This document shows, one piece after another, positions 60,400 to 64,000 of a stretch of DNA of 64,000 nt; position 1 is the first letter of the stretch, and every line of letters starts with the position of its first letter. The position numbers and the translations under genes were made by a program. Source of the stretch: Nitrospirota bacterium (lineage in GTDB: Bacteria; Nitrospirota; Nitrospiria; Nitrospirales; Nitrospiraceae); contig JAUXVD010000023.1 of NCBI GenBank assembly GCA_030684575.1, positions 62,001 through 126,000 on the forward strand, in the 5' to 3' direction. Under the pieces are notes generated by a model that saw only the letters and a list, made by a program, of their open reading frames with translations, made no database searches and had not been told where the DNA came from.

Positions 60400-60437
60400 G
60401 GGCCCGCGGCAGGAGTCCTGCTGCGGGCCCCTTTATT
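60400..60437 (+). terminator. Rho-independent terminator
   Basis: A 15-base GC-rich stem (GGGCCCGCGGCAGGA at 60400-60414 with its complement at 60416-60430, one G-T pair) with a minimal loop, followed by CTTTATTTT. It lies 22 bases after the stop at 60378. Confidence 0.85.
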
Positions 60438-60598
60438 TTGGTGACCGTGAATGGTCATGTTTTCGTACAGGTCAGGCATGCAGGCATCTGCCTGTCCTCT
60501 CGAAACTGCCGGGCTGGGTAGCCAACGGAGAAGTGGCCACCATGAGTTTCTAGGTTCGGGATATGTGAATGGGGGGATTGCGCCTGGCTGCGGCGAAA

Positions 60599-61627
60599 CT
60601 ACTGCAGGGTATATCCGATCCGGATCGGGCTGATTTTATGGCCTGGGGTTGGCTTGGCTGTCATGAAAACGTAGATCAAGTATCCACGATCACGATTGAC
60701 CACGGGGATCGCGAGCGTGCCGACAGTCATGAGGATGCTTCGTATTGATGATGCGCAATCGCTCTTGAGCGACACATCGATCAACGAGTCTCCAGGGGGG
60801 AGCATCCCCATGTTTGTCGTACCCAGGCTGAGTCTGTGGGCCAGAAGTCCGACTTGCACATCCTCGTCAAGCGCGTCATACACGATCACCGACAGCTCAC
60901 GGATGACGGCTCCATCCGGCAATTGAACCGGCGCAGCCAATCTCGTGGCATAGGTGCCTGACGGCGCCGTCACGGTGAGGATGGTGCCAAGGATATTACT
61001 CTGCTCGTCGACCGCGATCGGGGTAATCGGCGCTCCCGTGTTTTTTCTCATATTCTCGAACAGCAGGCTGCTCGCCAATGTCAGGGGAGAAATCGTGATG
61101 AAATGGGTGGACGAGACCGGCTGAGACGCCACGATATTGTCCGGTCTCGCTGACACCGTGCAGGGTTTCGTCGGGGCGAATGTCGCAGAGGCTGACGTCG
61201 CGTAGGCATACTTCTTTAGCGCTACAGCCGAAACGAGCGCAGGCCCCCGGCTGTGAATGCCGCTGGGCGATCCCTGTGCATCCAAGGTGGTGCCACCCGG
61301 CATCAGCCACACGATATGCTGCTCGTCTGGACCCAGCACAATCGACAAGGCTGCCGGCATGGCAAGCGCTTCCTCGTGTGTTCTGGCTGTTGAGGTAAGT
61401 TGGAGTGCCGACTTGCCATCTGTCGGTATCAAGGTGAGCCACGTTTCATGGGCTTCCACGCGGTAGGTTCCGGAATCTACAACGAGATCCTGTCCTTGGG
61501 CATCGAGGAAATGCACTGGCTGCGAGAGCTCAATCAGCACCGGGGGACTCTCTGCCCATGCCGCAATAGGCATTCCGAATGCCAGGCTCCATACGCAGAT
61601 ACCGATGGCCCATCGCTGCCGTTTCAT
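60599..61627 (-). CDS. Exported protein: HF/LLLP domain plus beta domain shared with the 54504 gene
   Basis: A 342-residue protein. GGAG precedes the ATG at 61627; a GTG at 61681 or ATG at 61639 are alternatives. Sec signal IGICVWSLAFGMPIAAWAES. Residues ~30-130 are the shared domain: LSQPVHFLDAQGQDLV, HIVWLMPGGTTLDAQGSPSG, IHSRG. Residues ~160-342 are the domain shared with the 54504 protein (STHFITISP, LPDGAVIRELSVIVYDALDE, SDCASSIRSILMTVGTLAIP). It links the two families, so they likely work in one process. It is 64 bases after the 61691 gene on the same strand. Confidence 0.75.
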   Translation of the reverse strand: MKRQRWAIGICVWSLAFGMPIAAWAESPPVLIELSQPVHFLDAQGQDLVVDSGTYRVEAHETWLTLIPTDGKSALQLTSTARTHEEALAMPAALSIVLGPDEQHIVWLMPGGTTLDAQGSPSGIHSRGPALVSAVALKKYAYATSASATFAPTKPCTVSARPDNIVASQPVSSTHFITISPLTLASSLLFENMRKNTGAPITPIAVDEQSNILGTILTVTAPSGTYATRLAAPVQLPDGAVIRELSVIVYDALDEDVQVGLLAHRLSLGTTNMGMLPPGDSLIDVSLKSDCASSIRSILMTVGTLAIPVVNRDRGYLIYVFMTAKPTPGHKISPIRIGYTLQ

Positions 61628-61690
61628 CGCGCTCCGCATGCTCGTGTTGTGCTCCCCATCGCTATTGGCCTTCGTGCTCACTCCTATCCG

Positions 61691-62593
61691 CTACGGCCGC
61701 GGCAGGTACGTCACCACAAAATCCGTTCCTTGAAATTCGGAATACAGGATCTCGATCCGGGCCGGGCTCATGGGGTTGATGCCGGCCTTGGCTAACAGAT
61801 CGGCGCGCACGAGCTGAAAGACCTGTTGTTCAAACTGCATGCGGGTTTGAGGTTGGAGCAGCAACTCCCGCATGCCGTTTTCCAGCGAAGGCTGAATCTG
61901 TTTGAAGTAGTCGACCGTGGCTTTGCAAATATTGACCGGAAAAATGACGTCGAAGAAATGTGTGCATTTCTCCGCTTCTTTTACGGCCCCTGTCACGGCT
62001 ATGCGAAGAGAGTGGTAGGTCGGTAATGATCGCTGATCGATGGTCGGCGTCAGGAAGACATCGATGAGCACCTTCTCCGCCACGAGATCGCTGAGCGCGC
62101 TGTCCCCCTCACCCGTATAGTCTTTGTAGTATGTCTTGAACTGGATCACCGGAATGACGAATTGGAGTCGGAGCTCCACGCCTTCCGTTGTCACAATGGG
62201 AGGGTTCGATGCCCCGGTGACATGGATGTAGGACTTTTGTCCGTTCCCGGCTTCGTGTGTGTATTTTTCCAGCGCAATGCGCCCTGAGAGGCCACGGCCC
62301 AGGGAAAAGTTCGTATCTAACGGGCTTCGCATATTGCCCAGCTGGATAAACGACTTTGTCGGGTCTCCAAGAATCACCGTAAAGGGAATGACCTTCGTGA
62401 TGGACCCAGGCGGTCCGTTGGATTGCTGTGGCATGGCTGGCTGTCCGGGCATCTGTGCCGGTGGTTGAGCCGGTGTAGGGAAAGGCGCAGGAACCGGTTG
62501 CGGCGGGCGAGGGGGAAATACTTGAGCCATCGCGACCGAGCTCGAGAAGACCAGTCCCGCCGTGATCCCGATCAATCTACGGGAGATGTACAT
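61691..62593 (-). CDS. Exported protein of unknown function
   Basis: A 300-residue protein with a Sec signal (ITAGLVFSSSVAMAQ) and a Pro/Gln-rich linker (PPRPPQPVPAPFPTPAQPPA). The mature domain is mixed alpha/beta (VIPFTVILGDPTKSFIQLG, GVELRLQFVIPVIQFKTYY, LPTYHSLRIAVTGAVKEAEK). One Cys pair lies near ~205. I recognise no family. The ATG follows a GAGAGGGATATTC site. It sits 19 bases after the DUF4384 gene, so the two are coupled. Confidence 0.65.
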   Translation of the reverse strand: MYISRRLIGITAGLVFSSSVAMAQVFPPRPPQPVPAPFPTPAQPPAQMPGQPAMPQQSNGPPGSITKVIPFTVILGDPTKSFIQLGNMRSPLDTNFSLGRGLSGRIALEKYTHEAGNGQKSYIHVTGASNPPIVTTEGVELRLQFVIPVIQFKTYYKDYTGEGDSALSDLVAEKVLIDVFLTPTIDQRSLPTYHSLRIAVTGAVKEAEKCTHFFDVIFPVNICKATVDYFKQIQPSLENGMRELLLQPQTRMQFEQQVFQLVRADLLAKAGINPMSPARIEILYSEFQGTDFVVTYLPRP

Positions 62594-62612
62594 AGGAATA
62601 TCCCTCTCTCAC

Positions 62613-64000
62613 TTATTCGTGTTTAAACCAGCGGGTGACGGTCACATCTTGCCCTGGCTGACCGGCCATATACGAGAGCGGGGTCACTTGTGTGGTGGTG
62701 CCGGTTTCGTCTTTCACGGTGACGATCCCACGAGTTTTCGTCGCGCCGACCCCTCGTGGAATGACTGGCGGTTCTTCGACCTTCGCCACGATGGTGCTCG
62801 TGGGACGTGGTTCAGCCGCCATCTTCGCCATGCTCTCTTCAAGGTCTGTTCGTCGATTCGCCGAGGCGACGACATAAAATGTTTCAATTCCCTTTACCTG
62901 ATCGAGGCTGAACCAGTAGGGCCCTTCTGGAAACGCCACTTCTTGATCCTTTTTCACCGGATTTGCCGTCGTGCCCGATTTGGTGGGGAAGACCGGTTCC
63001 GCCCATGCTGATCCATCGATTGAGACGATGTACACATAACAGTCGCAGCTTGTGCGTACCACCAGCTTGAACTTATCTCCGGCGTCTTTTTCCCCCCCAC
63101 CGTCGGTGAGTACGTCGCCATCGTTCATTAAGACCACTTCTTTGCCTTTAGCGGTTTGTTTCTGACGAATCAGCGCCACATCGATGGCCACTGGTTCAGC
63201 AGGTACTCCACGAGGATAGATCCCAGCCCCTCCGTTGGGTTGTCCCCCGTACGGCTGAGGTTGCGCGGCTGCGCCATATCCGCCATATGCTTGCTGTTGT
63301 TGTGGTGGGGCTCCGTACGGTGATGGAGTGCCATATCCTGGCTGCGCTTGTCCGTACCCGGATTGTGCCTGTCCGTATCCTGGCTGAGACTGGCCATATC
63401 CAGGCTGCGCTTGGCCGTAGCCTGGTTGCGTGGCTGCGCCAGCCCCATAGGGATTGTTTGGATCGTAACCTGCCTGTGGAAGAGACGCCGCCCCTCCATA
63501 GGGATTGGCCTGACCAGGCTGAGCAGGCATTCCAGTGTTTCCATACGGATTTTGTGTGCCATAGGGGTTCGGCGTTCCGTACGGTTGATTGGTCGAACCA
63601 TAGGGGTTCTGTTGGCCCGGCTGAGTTTGATACCCACTGTTGCCATAGGGATTCTGCGACCCGTAGGGATTTTGAGTAGCAGCAGGGTTTGGAGGTTGCC
63701 CGTATGGCGATGCTGTTCCATAAGGAGAGGCAGGCTGTCCGTATGGATTCTGCGCCCCTGCTCCATAGGGATTGTTTGGGTCGTAGGCGCCGGCTTGTCC
63801 AGGGTACGTCTGCTGCCCGGGATATTGCTGTTGGGGCATGCCCGGTTGTCCGCCATAGCCGGAGGCTGCTCCATAGGGATTGGCCTGTGCTCCTCCTGGA
63901 TAGGTCATAGCGCCGGGGTTCTGGGCTCCGGCTCCATAGGGATTATTCGGATCATAGGCGCCGGCTTGCCCAGGGTAGGTTTGTGGCCCGGGATATTGTA
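62613..64000 (-). CDS. Repeat-rich protein with C-terminal DUF4384 (partial, 5' end outside window)
   Basis: The frame runs to the window edge without a stop, so the N-terminus is missing. The visible N-terminal part (~245 residues) is built of imperfect repeats of NPYG, YPGQ, PGYGQAQ and AYDPNNPYGAGAQ. After AGIYPRGVPAEP the C-terminal ~190 residues match DUF4384: CDCYVYIVSIDGSAWAEPVF, EVAFPEGPYWFSLDQVKGIE and TFYVVASANRRTDLEE. DUF4384 is often joined to caspase-like or kinase domains in surface or signalling proteins. A second motif, VIPRGVGATKTRG, lies near the end. Confidence 0.8.
   Translation of the reverse strand, partial: QYPGPQTYPGQAGAYDPNNPYGAGAQNPGAMTYPGGAQANPYGAASGYGGQPGMPQQQYPGQQTYPGQAGAYDPNNPYGAGAQNPYGQPASPYGTASPYGQPPNPAATQNPYGSQNPYGNSGYQTQPGQQNPYGSTNQPYGTPNPYGTQNPYGNTGMPAQPGQANPYGGAASLPQAGYDPNNPYGAGAATQPGYGQAQPGYGQSQPGYGQAQSGYGQAQPGYGTPSPYGAPPQQQQAYGGYGAAAQPQPYGGQPNGGAGIYPRGVPAEPVAIDVALIRQKQTAKGKEVVLMNDGDVLTDGGGEKDAGDKFKLVVRTSCDCYVYIVSIDGSAWAEPVFPTKSGTTANPVKKDQEVAFPEGPYWFSLDQVKGIETFYVVASANRRTDLEESMAKMAAEPRPTSTIVAKVEEPPVIPRGVGATKTRGIVTVKDETGTTTQVTPLSYMAGQPGQDVTVTRWFKHE
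63240..64000 (-). repeat. Coding repeats of NPYG/YPGQ type
   Basis: Short imperfect repeats within the DUF4384 gene. A larger unit of ~55 residues (from AYDPNNPYGAGAQNP through GGQPGMPQQQYPG to the next AYDPNNPYGAGAQ) occurs at least twice, so the tract grew by unequal exchange. Codon-level similarity between copies is high. It runs beyond the window edge. Confidence 0.75.

Noticed and set aside
24892-64000. A prophage
   Set aside because: No integrase, terminase, capsid, portal, lysis or replication gene, and no attachment sites; only tail-like proteins with export signals occur.
63240-64000. A CRISPR array or satellite DNA
   Set aside because: The repeats are in frame within one long coding region and vary as codons do; no spacer pattern.
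1-64000. tRNA, rRNA or insertion sequence genes
   Set aside because: I found no rRNA segment, no transposase frame and no tRNA-like cloverleaf I could support by eye.

Overview
The window reads as chromosomal DNA of a GC-rich, Gram-negative bacterium. Lipoprotein signals, a PagL-like outer-membrane enzyme, an autotransporter barrel and many Sec or Tat signal peptides support a double membrane. Gene style and the GGRTGCTGAAA-ended palindromic repeats suggest a Nitrospira-type genome; that assignment is inference, because no rRNA or taxonomic marker is present.

Layout. (1) 1-631: the start of an anti-sigma gene and an ECF sigma factor. (2) 1038-9366, minus strand: a compact, mostly overlapping RiPP-type cluster with glycosyltransferase, methyltransferase, PqqD, three radical SAM enzymes, a 76-residue Cys-rich precursor, HPr-kinase-like protein, nucleotidyltransferase and SipW-like signal peptidase. 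(3) 9.5-24.5 kb: ordinary genes, namely TPR proteins, lipoproteins, PagL, an HDOD signalling protein, a SagB-type oxidoreductase, a response regulator, a PstS-like binding protein, a DUF882 peptidase and glgB. (4) 24.9-34.7 kb and 54.5-64 kb: exported proteins, many sharing an unnamed ~95-residue domain (six copies), plus PAN domains, a two-haem cytochrome, an autotransporter, two caspase-like proteins, CsgG-like proteins and a DUF4384 protein. (5) 34.9-55.3 kb: the most striking part. It encodes phage-tail/type VI-like tube and spike components that carry export signals: three Tat-signal gp19-like tube proteins, two Sec-signal coiled-coil/beta-helix spike-like proteins, a Sec-signal Hcp and a Sec-signal VgrG. 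With them are a papain-like protease, a Vgr-related HExxH protein and large paralogous exported proteins. No sheath, baseplate, ClpV or TssJLM gene is visible.

How the genes may work together. At least eleven exported proteins from 24.9 to 55.3 kb carry a short motif, roughly acidic-x-[VI]-x-[STDE]-R-[GA]-hydrophobic, a little after the signal peptide. In the papain-like protease it sits at the expected propeptide boundary. The region also encodes two caspase-like proteins of a family that often cleaves after Arg. My working hypothesis is an extracytoplasmic tail-tube/spike assembly whose parts are exported by Sec and Tat and matured by Arg-directed proteolysis. Gene decay products (a gp19 3' stub and an internally deleted spike gene) and a duplicated ~350 bp promoter/small-ORF module show that the region is still being remodelled.
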